The notes below the pieces were generated by a model that saw only the letters and a program-made list of their open reading frames with translations, did no database searches and was not told the DNA's origin. From positions 6,056,079 through 6,120,078 of the forward strand of contig NC_135356.1 of the NCBI RefSeq assembly GCF_051622035.1: a stretch of 64,000 nt of DNA, written 5' to 3'. Shown in pieces: positions 46,251-59,090 of the stretch. This stretch comes from Arctopsyche grandis (taxonomy: Eukaryota; Arthropoda; Insecta; Trichoptera; Hydropsychidae). The translations under genes and the position numbers were made by a program. Each line of letters begins with the position of its first letter. Position 1 is the first letter of the stretch.

Positions 46251-46497
46251 ATAAAGATACAAATGGGAATTATTTTGATGATGATCGTTTTACAGAAAAT
46301 GGTTTTATGGTAAATAATTGTTATGTAAGGTTGGTCAGCGAATTTGCCAATTTATCGAGTGTGTGCAAACAGTTCACGGATTGCGTCAACCTTGCGCAAA
46401 TCAATAAAAACATTTGCGCATTAGATACAGTCTGCTGGCGGCTGGTGGCGTTCGGTCTACTCGCCTTTTGGAAACACGTGCCCTCTTCTGCAACGTA
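46251..46497 (+). promoter_or_regulatory. Putative promoter and first exon, AsnS copy 3
   Basis: Homologous to 14277-14544. TTGCGTCA at 46381-46388 and the TATA-like ATCAATAAAA are kept. A 4-bp deletion turns the initiator-like TCAGTTTGCT of copies 1 and 2 into TCTGCT. Copy 4 has the same deletion. Confidence 0.4.
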
Positions 46498-47413
46498 GTA
46501 ATCAATTATTCGAATGTTATGTTATAATTTGTAAAAATTGATCAAATGGTGTGCAAATACGCATGCTCGAATTTAAACAGGGAACATCCATATGCAATCA
46601 ATGAGTAAGAATAATTCATTATTTTAAATCTGCCTATTATATATGTATATATATATATATAAATAATTCTATGCGAGTTTTGCCTTTATTCATTTGATAT
46701 ATTAACATTAATACATTTAAATTGATAAAAGACTGTATACATATTATGTACTATTTGGCGTTGTTTGAGCGTGTATTGTAATAAAAAATCTCTTCCGAGA
46801 GCTGAAACACTGAATTTGTGACATTCTTTTTACATATGCATGTCAATGGGATTTTTAATTAAACATGATACCCGACATGACATGAATCCCTTTATATGTA
46901 AATAGATGTAGTTTTTTAAATTTGTGTTTTGTTAATGATGTACATATGATTTACATTATGAAAGATGTATTTCTGTTACAGTTAAAATTTGGTATAAAAA
47001 AAAATTGTAATGTATAATTATCAATTCACAATATTGGCATCTAATATTTACTGAATAGTAAATAGCGGAATCATTGAATGCCATGCCTATACATTTGTAA
47101 TAACAAGCTTCGCATAATATAATTGATATATATATATTATTATTGTTTTGTGTTGCTGTGCAAATTTACATACATTGTACAATATATATATATATATATA
47201 TACTTTATCGTGAAATGAATTTGCGTTTGCGATTGATATTTACTTATGAAATAATCTCTTTGTTGCTTTGTTGCAATAGCGATTACATTTTTTAAAATTA
47301 CTGCAATTTCATTTACATATGTTTACATAATCATTTCTAATCAATTCTCACTTACTTTGCAATCGTTTTATGCGACTTGTTGTTTCTTTCCAGATACATA
47401 ATATCGAATCGGG

Positions 47414-50400
47414 ATGTGTGGAATTTGGGCTTTATTCGGAATTGCTTGTCCAGACTGCTACATCGCCGATTTTAAAAGAATTGAGCACAGAGGTCCCGAC
47501 GCTTCGAGGTTCGAAACCGACAAGCGTGTAATGGTCAAGCGTTTTAAACAGAATATCTGCTATAATGAATCCAAATTACTATCAATTTCTTGTTTCAATT
47601 ACAGAACGGATGCTTGGGATTTCACCGATTGGCAATCGTCGATGATTTGCATGGCATGCAACCAATGAAAATTCACCAACATCCGAAGATAACGGTCGTC
47701 TGCAACGGTGAAATTTATAACTACAAAACGGTAAATATAAATATAAATACTTGTCATGAGATTGAAAATATTAATACGTAATAGTCGTAATAAATTTGTA
47801 GTTGGGACAACATTTCGGCTTCAAATACGAGACCGAGTGCGATGTAGAATGTATTATTCATCTTTATGTGAAATTTGGCTTTGAAAAGGCTATTCAATTT
47901 TTGGATGGCGTTTATGCAGTCTGTCTAGTAGACATGGAAAAGAAAAAGATAATGATAGCGAGAGATCCTTACGGCATTCGACCGCTTTTCAGATTTTACA
48001 GTGACGTGGATAAAATAATGGGAATTTGTTCTGAAGCGAAAGGTTTGTCAGATTGAATTCAAATATATGGTCCACAAACAACGGTACAGTTTACATATTT
48101 CATAGAACCACCGAGTTAAAATTAAAACCCAACTACACTGTATAATATGCCACTAAGTAATTTTGTGACTTAATATTATGATATGTGTAGTAGGTTCAGG
48201 TTTTCTTGATATCTACTAGATTTCACTTGAGTAATATTATCTTCAAAAAATGACTGATACATAATAATGTTGATTTTGAAATGCTTTTTATTGTTACTAA
48301 ATTATGTTCGCAATCTTATATCTATTTTAATAGCTACTGATCTACAGATAATTTTCTATTTTACAATTTTATTTTATTTTTGTTAGAAATTAAAGTATTA
48401 TATAGGTATTATTCAAATGTTAATGTACAGCATAATAGGAAAAAGAGCTCAAAAACCTTTTTACAATTCATATAAATGCTCATCATACATCTTATACATA
48501 CATAATGTTAACTAAAGACTCTAAAGTCGACGATCTAAAGCAGATTGTGTTTAGGTACTCTGTGTTTATACCTGAAGGGTATAGATCAGGGACGTTATTT
48601 GAGGGGGCTGGGGTGGGCAGTTGCCCCCCCTAGATTTGAACGGGACTATCCACGTTGCTTAATGTATTATTATGAATTTTAATTAAAATACTGAACCAAA
48701 AAAAATAGAAATTGAAATTGTTTAGAACACTGTCAGATATAAACATGTCGATTTTTCCCAGAAAAAAATGGGGTCTTGCTTTGAAAGATATTTTTAAACT
48801 CGTTTATCATTTAAAATTATTTTACTATTAATTTTATTGGTAAAAGTATATAGTAAACAAAAAAATGATTAAAAGAAAGAGTTAAAATTCATATATGTAC
48901 TCATTTTTTAATATAATACATCCCCCCTTAAAAAGGTACTCCTTACTGGTCAAAATTTTTGCCCCCCCCCTGGGAAAAGCTGAAATGACGTCCCTGGTAT
49001 AGACATAATAATGCGTAGTTTGTATTTTTATAATATTACTTTAATACTTTTTTTTTTTCAAGATATCAGTTTTTTAGTTGTTTTTGTACAAATATAGGAT
49101 TTTTTGTTCGATCCAACAGTTATTGATGAAATTTATTGATTTTAGTTGTATTGAAATATTATATGATTGAAATTTATATAATTGTTTTTTTTAGGAATTA
49201 CAAATATTGCTAAAAAGTTGAACGTGGCTGAAAAATTGGATCAATTTAAACCTGGTACTTATGAAGAATATTCAGTCTCCGACGATGGGTCTATTGAGTT
49301 TATCAAAAAATCGGAATATTTCTCGACCAGCGAAGGCGTCAAATTTTGGAAAATGGTGCCCCATTCACAAGGTTATATTTGACTGGAAGTCGATTGTGTT
49401 TATTTTATATCGTTTTAAATATTCAACAGTCACCCAAGATGCTTTAACTCAACAGATTTTAAGAGTCCGGCTGATGGGATTGTCTCTCTATTAACGGAAG
49501 CATGTCGTAAAAGGCTGATGTCGGATCGTCGTATTGGATGTCTGTTGTCTGGTGGGTTGGACTCTTCTTTGGTAGCCGCTCTCATCGTAAAACTAGCCAA
49601 GGAGGAAAGCATAACATACCCGATACAAGTACGACGACAGTCACATTTTATTTTGTATTTTTCTATTGAATTGAAACTGCTATACATTATGCGAAGTGTA
49701 TAAAAAATTGCTTATCTTTTAACCCTTTGGCTGCTACGAGGTTTTTCAATGTCCAAGCGAAAAATGCTAACATTTGTAATTATGTTGAAAAAAAAAAAAA
49801 AATTTTTTTTTACATACTTACTTCGCCGAACGCGCGTAATTTTTGTAATACTTTATGTACATTTTTAAGAAGCAGTTGTGGACTTGCGTTCTCTCTTTCT
49901 GTCTTGCTTTTACATGGGTGCGTACGAAAGAGATACCTACATATATACACTAAATAAGTTTTGAAGATTGTTTTCCCGACGCATTATTTTTTTCAATAAT
50001 CTATTTTTAGACATCGATGTATCTTTACAACATGCGATACATTTGAAACAGGTAGCGGTCTTTTTCTCTTTCTTTCTTGGTTTTAATTGTTTACGTGTGA
50101 GCGAGACACACAAGGATGCGAAGTTTCAAATAATCAAATAATTTTTCAACATGTATCATAAACATTTTGTATGCATTTCAGTTGCTTTTGATTGATTGCA
50201 CGAATTCGTGACGTCTCGTGACCTATATAATTAAAAGCGGATTTCTATTGTTTTTTGTTACTATTCCATTTATTTTAACTCTGCAAAATGATAACGGACA
50301 GTGAAAGTGACGAAAGCGAAATAATAGCTCCTCGCCGAGGAACTCGACAAATCAGCAGCTCTACTGATTCTGAAAATGAATTTATCGACAATAATCAATT

Positions 50401-53400
50401 CCCAAGTAATAACTCCTTATATGACAACGAACCCGAAATTGACATTGATTATGAACCCGAAATTGACTCTGATGATGAACCCGAAATTGAAGAAGCATTT
50501 ACCGAAGTATTTTTGGATCAAGATTTATCCGATAATCCTCAACTACCACCATTTGTAGAAATCCCGGGCCCGAAATATCCACCACCAACTGATGCGTTGC
50601 CAATTTCGTACTTCTAACACTTTGTCTCTTCATTCAAGAGTGAAAAAATGTCATCCGACAACAGTGGGAGAAATGAAAGCTTTTTTTGCTATAATCATGG
50701 AAATGGGTCTTACTGTAAGACCAAATATATTATCATACTGGTCCACAAATTCTAGATGCATTCCGTGGTTCGGAAAAATGATGGCAAGGGACAGATTTAT
50801 ACTTTTGCTAAAATTTTTACATTTTACGAATAATGCAAATTTGTATCCTTCAAATAATCAAGAATATGCCCCATGTAGCAAATTTCAGCCTCTATTTGAT
50901 CATGCGAATACTTTATTTCCCCATCAATATATTTCTATCGATGAATCACTAGTTGGAACGAAAAATCATACACAACTTTTACAATACATGCCAAATAAAA
51001 AAACACCATAAATGGGGTATCAAGTTTTGGATGCTCTCTGATTCAGTTTCAAATTATTGTATGGCATTCTTCTGCTATAGGGGAGCAAAAAGTGCTGAAG
51101 ATCGACAAGCCATAAAAAAGTTGAGACTTGCGCATGTTGCAGTAAAAAAATTACTCGAAATGTGTGGTTGTATCCGAAAAAGCTACCATCTAATCACCGA
51201 CAATTTTTACTTTATCTATGTACGTAGTAACAATAGATGAAGTTTTGTGATCATGCGAAAATTCGAACTCGAGATTTTGACTGATTCGAACTCGGAATCG
51301 ATTACTGATCACGTTTTCATGATCTAGAAAAAATGTGTGTGTGTGTCTGTGTGTCTGTGTGTTTTGGGGATTTTTTGAACACCGTTAGTTCTATCGAACC
51401 AAAACTTGGTATCGGGTACTAAAATTCTTAGACATGATGAAAATTTTTTTCAAATTTTTAAGTTGACCGGAAATGGCACCTCCTCTTATAGGTATCCTCT
51501 TTTTTTAAGTTTTTGAATTCAATTATCTCCCAAGCCGCTGACTGAATCGGATTAAATTTTTTTTACTTGCAATAGAAATAATAATGTCTATAACCTTATA
51601 TTTTTTAAATATTTTTATCTGAACCGGAAGTAGTAGTTTTACTCTAGAGAATCGAGGTTTTTTATGTTTTTCTCAGAAACCTTTTGGTTAATTGAACTGA
51701 AATTTTATATCTAGAAGTTTAAGCGTAATAGAAAGTTATGGATAAAATTTGGTAAGCATATCTCAACCGGAAGTGGCAGTTTACTTTTGTTCGATTTATC
51801 ATCCACTATTTTTTTCGACCCCTTAAACATGTGTGATCTTCACTAAAAAATTCAAGTATAATTTTTGTATTAATGTGATGAAAATAAAAAAAAATCATTA
51901 AATTTGATAAACCGGAAGTGGGTTTTTCTCCTCTTAGAAATGTCAAAAATGTTGTCGCCTGGATCCTGTCCGCCCCCCTGAACGTATTAAGCTGAAAAAT
52001 TATATTTGTATTCTTTATGTACTAACTTAGATTTGGTAACGTTTTGGTCAGAATTTGTAAACCGGAAGTAGTTTTTTTTTTTAAACAATATTTAATTATT
52101 TTTTCACTATTTTATTTTGACCTTTTAAATTATTTTAAGCGTCGTGATATTAATTGTGTATAATAAAGATAGTGATTTTAAGTAAAAATAAAAAATAAAA
52201 TCACAAAATTTAATGAACCGGAAGTAGAACTTTTGTCTTGTGCAAGGATTTGCATATATTTGCGCTCAATTTGTATCGCTATCATAGTTATTAGTTCAAT
52301 ATCTAATTTTGTTTGGTAACCTTCTTATATTCCTCAAATACATAGATAAAGTCATGGGTTGGTCACACCAGAATTTTTTTACTAGCATTTCACTGGCGCG
52401 ATATCTTTTCAAATTCGGAACTTACATAACGGGAACATTAAGAAAGAATAGATTGGGGATCCCAGTCGAAGTTAAAAGATTCATGCCTGTGAAGACTGCT
52501 AAACATTACAGAAGTAATGAAATTTTAATAACGGGGTATCGTGATAAACCATCTCATAGAAAACCTGTATTATTATTGTCGACATATGAAAAGGCACAAA
52601 ATACCACAATAACGAAATCCATCCACGGTCAAGTCCAGACTATAACGAAGCCATCTTCAATAATTACTTACAATAAATACATGGGTGGTGTAGACACGTC
52701 AGACATGATGAATTGCGTATATATGGATGAGAGAAGGACAGTTAAATTCTAGAATGATTGTAAATTCATATATAATATATAAAAATAATAAAAATGAACC
52801 AATTCTGTCAAGATATCTATTCATATCTCAAATCATAGAGACCATTGAAAAAAATTGGATGATTGAAAAACAAAATTCATCTTATACACCTGAGATAAAT
52901 AGTGGTGGAATTAGAAAACTACCTGAGCGCAAAGAAAAAGTTTGTGTTGTTTGCAGTAGAAAGAATGGTGGTCCCGTTAACAGATCACGCACTATATGTA
53001 TTATATGTCAAAAAGGACTTCACGGTAGTTGCTTATCAGAACATTAAAAATATTGCAAATGATTATTTTTACTAATTTTATTTTACTTATTACTAAATTT
53101 TGGGGCAATTTTGTAAGGCTGGTCGTTATTTACATTTTTGTGGGCTGGCCACCCCTTAAAGTCATCCCCTACCCAACATCGACAGAGAACTCTGCCTCTA
53201 TTCTGGATCGAACGTGAAGATGTACATGTCATACTTGTTTTTTAATTGTAATTTATTTTAAGTTTTTTATTATTGAGCAGAATTTATAAACCTGTAGACA
53301 TTTTTATATAATAATTAATTAAAATAAATATAAATACGTATATAAAAAAAATGTTTCGTGCCACTGATGCGCTGGCGGCTCACAGAAAGTATTGAAATAC

Positions 53401-56400
53401 GACAATTAATGACGACAACAACGATCGTCGTCGCAATCTTCGCCGATTTCAAAACAACGATTTATCGTTGTTGTAGCAGTCAAAGGGCTAAGAGTGTGTG
53501 GTGCCAAATTAAAATAAGATTTTTTGGTTTTAGACATTCTCAATCGGCATGATAGGATCGCCCGATTTGGTCGCTGCTAAGAAAGTAGCTAAACACATTG
53601 GCTCCGAGCATCACGAGGTACTGCTCACAGAAGACGATATTGCTATAGCTCTCACTCGGGTGATATATCATTTGGAGTCATACGATATCACAACGGTACG
53701 AGCTGGCGTTGGTTTGTTACTTGCATTTTTTTCTTTTAAATGTAAAATTTTAAGATTGACATTTTTTTTATTAGTTTTTTCTTTATCTCTGCAGGTATGT
53801 TTTTGTTGAGTGAGTATATCCAAGATAATACAAACACAGCGGTAATATTCAGTGGAGAAGGTGCCGATGAATTGGCCCAAGGCTACATTTATTTCAGAGA
53901 CGCTCCTGACACTGATGCAGCACATGCCGAGAGTGAAAGGTTTCTTTCATTTATATTCCTTTGATTTTATATTTTCCATCATTTAATTTTATATATGAAT
54001 TGTTGTACATTTTTAGGTTGCTGTCCGACATATATCTTTATGATGGCTTAAGAGCAGATCGTATGACGAGTGCATTTGGGTAAAATCTTATTTATTATTA
54101 TAATCTACTAGTGGTTTTACGCCGGCTTGGTTTGTTGTTTGTAATAAAACCAGAGAAATGTTATAATGATAGAAGCGCCCTTTGGAGTACATTTCTTGTT
54201 TCAACACACTCGTACCGTTTCCATAACTACGCAATATTGTATTGCTAGCTGTCACCGAGACCCTTTCATGAAAAGAGACCTTTTCATATAGGATGTTAAT
54301 TGAATAATATGTTACTTAAATGATCAATTTACTTATAAAAATGTATCCCATGTTGTTTATTGTGTGTTTTTGAATGCATTGTGCAATTTTTAACGAAGCA
54401 CTTGCTCATTTCCCTTGCCTAGAGAAGTTTTTATCGGACATACGTTGACCACCAAGCATCAAATATGACTGATGCTAAAATTATTTAGGAACGTCTGTGG
54501 ACAATCGTCACTTGACAACAATATAACGCCTAAAGCCACTTCTATTATCAAAACATTTCTCTGGCTTAAACATGGCAAAACAATCTAATAGTAAACATTC
54601 ATCTATTTTTTATAAAATTTATTTGAATCGAAAAAATAATTTGACGATATTGATGTCGTCGTCGTCAATACTTTGCTTTGTTTTCGATGATCCCAACAAA
54701 TCTTTAAAGCTTACATACATAGATAAAAAGTCTCTTTCGAAATTATATATTAGATGACTAGTCGATTCGATTTACCGTGAGACTTACGAGAACCAAACAT
54801 GCTGTCGCATTCGTGCAATGTGTAGTGACATTGAAAGGACGTAAAATAATTTATTTATTTATTTTAAATTATTTCTTATTTAACTATATAATATTATTAC
54901 AATATAATTCAATGCAAGGTCTTTAATAATACTACTGTAAGCTTTGCAGTCCATAACATGACGTTGACAATTACTTTTATCGTCTAAAAAATATAAATTT
55001 CCATAAATATAAAATATATACGTATTCCATTAATAAATTAATAATATCAACAACTTGTGTATTTTATATTAAAATTTATTAATGTAAATATTTCAAAATT
55101 CGAAACGCGTATTCAAAACTAACAAAAAATTAAAGTCAAATTCTACCGACCACTATAATACTTGTATCTAAATGTACAATGTTTCTGGCCAGGAAGGCGC
55201 ATTGGGGTTACCTGTTAGGCATTCCTGGTATAAATTAAAAATAATAATAATAATAATAATCTTGACCAAAATGCAATGCGAAACTGAAACGAAATGTAAT
55301 TGGCCGTCGCGGGTCGAGTGGGGGGTGAATGCGATAGCATGTAAATTTTACGTAAGTCTCATGCTAGATTGTTTCGAATATAATACATATTATTGAGAAA
55401 TGATACATGATTTAGTAATAATATTTTAAATCAAATCCAGCTGATAAACTGACGCTACTTGTGTACAGTATAGTTATTACATATGTATACTGATCATGAA
55501 TAAACCACATAATAATGAGATTTATTGTTACAGCTTGGAAGTACGTTGTCCATTCCTCGATATTGACTTTACTCGTTACTATCTGAGCTTGGATAAAGAT
55601 TCCAGGAGGCCAAAAGGTGATGTAGAAAAGTATTTACTTAGAAATGCCTTTGAGGGACAAAATCTTCTACCAGCCAGCATTTTATGGAGACCCAAAGAAG
55701 CGTTTAGGTAATTCATAAATTTATCCAAACATCCCAACACAATCAGTTCGGTGTTACTTTAGTATGCGGTCTCACTGTCTCAGTTCTCGCGTGACACTGA
55801 GATTGAATAATATCGACCCTAACAACCCAATCTTAAATTTATAGGGCCAACTTTAACTATCCTGACCCTTAAATATTGGCTGCTAATATATGTATATATT
55901 TCTTTAAGTTTTATTTCATCAATATTTTCATTAAAAAACATATCTTAGCAGCCAACACCTATTTATTTACTATTTACGAACGAGAGTAAACAGCTACTTC
56001 CGGTTGACGGATGCTTACCAAATATACATAACTTGGTATTATACTTAAACTTCTAGATATGAAATTTCAGTTGAATAAACCCAACGGTTTCTGAGAAAAA
56101 CATAAAAAACCTCGATTCTCTACACTAAAAGTACTACTTCCGGTTCAGATAAAAATATAAAGATATAAAAATTATTATTTCTATCACATGTCAAAAAATT
56201 TCAGTCCGATTTAGTTAACGGTTTGGGAGATAATTGAATTCAAAAACTTAAAAAAAAGAGGACACCTATAAGAGGAGGTACCATTTCCAGTCAACTTAAA
56301 AATTTGAAAAAAATTTACGTCATGTCGATAAGAATTTCAGTAACTGATACTAAGTTTCAGTTCGATAGGACTAGCGGTGTTCAAAAAATCCCCAAAATAC

Positions 56401-56403
56401 ACA

Positions 56404-56446
<43 letters not shown>

Positions 56447-57017
56447 TTTTTCTAGATCATGAAAACGTGATCAGTAATCGATTCTGAGTTCGAATCAGTC
56501 AAAATCTCGAGTTCGAATTTTCGCATGATCACAAAACTTCATCTATTGTTACTACGTACATAGATAAAGTAAAAAATAGTCGACTGCGATTCAAAGGTAG
56601 ATCGCATGCTAAGGTAGACCGCATACTAAAGTAGCACCATCAATTCTATGTCACATTATAATTTCAGCGACGGAGTTGCAAACAAAGAGAGATCACTTTT
56701 CAAAGTCATCCAAGATTTGACTGAGGGTAGAGTTTCAGACGAGGAGTTCAATTCCTGCGCACCGAAATTTACACACTGTAAACCACTGTCAAAGGAGTCT
56801 TACTTTTATAGGTATATTTTATAAATTTTTGATTTTATATGTTTATGTTTTTTTTTTATTTTTTAGCGATTTATTTATTCTTTTTAATTTTAGAAAATGT
56901 TTTGAAAAATATTATTCCGCGTTCGAGCATCTCATACCTTACTTTTGGATGCCAAAATGGAACGATGATGTGACAGATCCATCAGCAAGATACATCAAAC
57001 ATTACAAAAGTCATTAG
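47414..57017 (+). CDS. AsnS: Asparagine synthetase (glutamine-hydrolysing), copy 3
   Basis: Eleven exons: 47414-47527, 47605-47730, 47802-48042, 49195-49371, 49456-49628, 53534-53711, 53795-53939, 54017-54079, 55534-55707, 56668-56811, 56894-57017. All join in phase to about 552 residues with Cys2, [22 protein letters not shown] and WRPKEAF kept. Substitutions include exon 4 EYSVSDDG and STSEGVKF, exon 8 MTSAFG for MTAAFG, and exon 9 LLRNAFEG for LLRDAFEG. Intron 5 is about 3.9 kb because of a piggyBac-like insertion between GCTTATCTTTT and AGTGTGTGGTGCC. Intron 9 carries a longer piece of the ACCGGAAGT repeat. Splice sites are intact, so the copy could be functional if the long introns are removed. 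Confidence 0.91.
48587..48996. mobile_element. Complete hAT-like MITE in AsnS copy 3 intron 3
   Basis: 410 bp, same ends and 8-bp flanks (GTATAGAT, GTATAGAC) as 32176-32585. Confidence 0.75.
49719..53491 (+). mobile_element. piggyBac-like transposon, broken, in AsnS copy 3 intron 5
   Basis: The TTAA target is intact on the left (49719) and reads CTAA on the right (53488-53491). The tips are CCCTTTGGCTGCTAC and the complement of CCCTTTGACTGCTAC. The plus strand holds a decayed transposase. It has an acidic N-terminus (50288-50586), a first catalytic Asp in SIDESLVG (about 50934), a second in ITDNF (about 51200) and a third in GGVDTSDMM (about 52690). The C-terminal Cys-rich tail is CVVCSRK ... 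[12 protein letters not shown], stop at 53045. Frames are broken near 50590, 51000 and 52750, and a 1.1-kb repeat interrupts the gene at 51209. Not functional now. It is absent from the same intron of copies 1 and 2. Confidence 0.85.
51209..52352 (+). repeat. 1.1-kb TIR element of ~150-bp ACCGGAAGT units
   Basis: The perfect 14-bp inverted repeats ACTTTATCTATGTA (51209-51222) and TACATAGATAAAGT (52339-52352) bound six diverged units. CCGGAA motifs start at 51467, 51624, 51767, 51912, 52062 and 52218: spacings 157, 143, 145, 150 and 156. Most read AACCGGAAGTrG. No coding sequence. It interrupts the piggyBac-like transposase after ITDNF; coding resumes at [10 protein letters not shown] about 20 bases past the right repeat, so the exact target duplication is unclear. 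Related copies: 42314-43345, 19245-19720, 36050-36525 and 55975-56570. Confidence 0.75.
55157..55262 (+). mobile_element. SINE tail in AsnS copy 3 intron 8
   Basis: Keeps CCAGGAAGGCGCATTGGGG, the TTACCTGTTAGGC stretch and an (ATA)n tail one unit longer than in copy 2. The tRNA-like head and body are gone: the flank CTACCGACCACTA joins directly to TAATACTTGTATC. Confidence 0.6.
55975..56570 (-). repeat. ACCGGAAGT repeat element in AsnS copy 3 intron 9, end preserved
   Basis: Minus-strand copy that, unlike those in copies 1 and 2, reaches its terminal repeat TACATAGATAAAGT (56557-56570). It includes a (CA)n run at 56400-56446. The extra block replaces the CCCAGGTTGCACC junction of the other copies, so copies 1 and 2 share a deletion here. 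A direct duplication containing GGTAGATCGCATGCTAA follows to about 56633. Confidence 0.65.
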
Positions 57018-57029
57018 ACATCAACCATT

Positions 57030-58350
57030 TAACCATTTTACATTGAAATTATTATATTCACTCTGTGTTGTAATCATTATATTAAAAAAAAAATGTTTTC
57101 ATAAGATGAAAAATAATACATATTTACATTGAAATTATTGTATTCACTCTGTGTTGTAATCATTATATTAAAAAAAAAAAAAATGTTTTCATAAGATGAA
57201 ATACATCTATAATACATATTATAGCGTTTAAGAAATTGACATTAAAGGGAAACATTGTCCATAAAATGATTTTTATTTTCTTATTTGAAATATAATACAT
57301 ATTTACATTGAAATTATTATATTCAATATGTGTTGTAATCATTATATTAAAAAAAAAAAAATGTTTTCATAAGATGAAATATAATACATATTTACATTGA
57401 AATTATTATATTCAATATGTGTTGTAATCATTATATTAAAAAAAATATGTTTTCATAAGATGAAAAATAATACATATTTACATTGAAATTATTATATTCA
57501 CTCTGTGTTGTAATCATTAAATTAAAAAAAAAAATGTTTTCATAAGATGAAATACATATATAATACATATTATAGCATTTAAGAAATTGACATTAAAGGG
57601 AAACATTGTGCATAAAATGATTTTTATTTTCTTATTTATAAAATATCGGCCTATCATACTTTTTTACTTTATCTATGTACGTAGTAACAATAGATGAAGT
57701 TTTTTATTTATTTATTATATACATATATACCAGGAAGGCCTAACAGGTAAACCCCAATGCGCCTTCCTGGGCAATTACATCAAACATTACAAAAGTCATT
57801 AGACATCAACCATTTAACCATTTTACATTGAAATTATTATATTCACTCTGTGTTGTAATCATTATATTAAAAAAAAAAAATGTTTTCATAAGATGAAATA
57901 TAATACATATTTACATTGATATTATTATATTCACTATGTGTTGTTATCATTATATTAAAAAAAAATATGTTTTCATAAGATGAAATATATCTATAATACA
58001 TATTATAGCATTTAAGAAATTGACATTTAAGGGAAACATTGTGCATAAAATTATTTTTATTTTCTTATTTGAAATATAATACATATTTACATTGAAATTA
58101 TTATATTCAATACGTGTTGTAATCAGTATATTAAAAAACAAAATGTTTTCATAAGATGAAATATAATACATATTTACATTGAAATTATTATATTCAATAT
58201 GTGTTGTAATCATTATATTAAAAAAAATATGTTTTCATAAGATGAAAAATAATACATATTTACATTGAAATTATTATATTCACTCTGTGTTGTAATCATT
58301 ATATTAAAAAAAAAAAATGTTTTCATAAGATGAAATACATATATAATACA
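57030..58350. repeat. Expanded 88-bp minisatellite after AsnS copy 3 stop
   Basis: Same units as 36905-38670, arranged differently, with one internal repeat of the last AsnS codons (57775-57803) and inverted SINE tails (57727-57770, 58511-58555). Confidence 0.8.
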
Positions 58351-58733
58351 TATTATAGCATTTAAGAAATTGACATTAAAGGGAAACATTGTGCATAAAA
58401 TGATTTTTATTTTCTTATTTATAAAATATCGTCCTATCATACTTTTTTACTTTATCTATGTATGTAGTAACAATAGATCAAGTTTTTTATTTATTAATTA
58501 TATACATATATACCAGGAAGGCCTAACAGGTAAACCCCAATGCACGTTCCTGGCCAATTACAAACAATGCAGCATTTTTATTACATAAGTCACTGAATTA
58601 CGAGACACTGAAAACTGGAAATTAACGAGACATCTATGAATTTTAACTTTTACATTAATCATACTCAAATAGTGGTGACATATGTATTAGGTAGGAAGGT
58701 TTTTATTCATTTTTTAATTACACCGTTTCAACA

Positions 58734-58862
58734 ATGAAATCAGAAAAATTGGCAAAACAATTTTCAGAGGAAAACATGAAATATTTAAAAGAAAGGGTGT
58801 TACTGGCTGAGTTGAGTGTGTACGTACTAAAAATATTTAAAAAAATCATATTAAATAATTAA
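58734..58862 (+). other. Repeated 42-codon small open frame
   Basis: Copy of 20511-20639 ending LNN before TAA. See that entry. Confidence 0.3.
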
Positions 58863-59090
58863 ATATAAAAATTGACCGCGTGGGAATCGAACACATAACC
58901 GACGACACATTTCTTTTAATTATTTTTTATTTAATAACTTAATATGCCTACATACATAAGACCTAGGCAAACTTTTCGAATGAAGGACCGCACTAGGAAT
59001 TAAAAATGAGCGTCGGGCCGCAAGTAAAATAATATTTATAGATTTAAATTATTTACTGTCATAAAAAAAATTTCAACAGTTATGGGGGAT

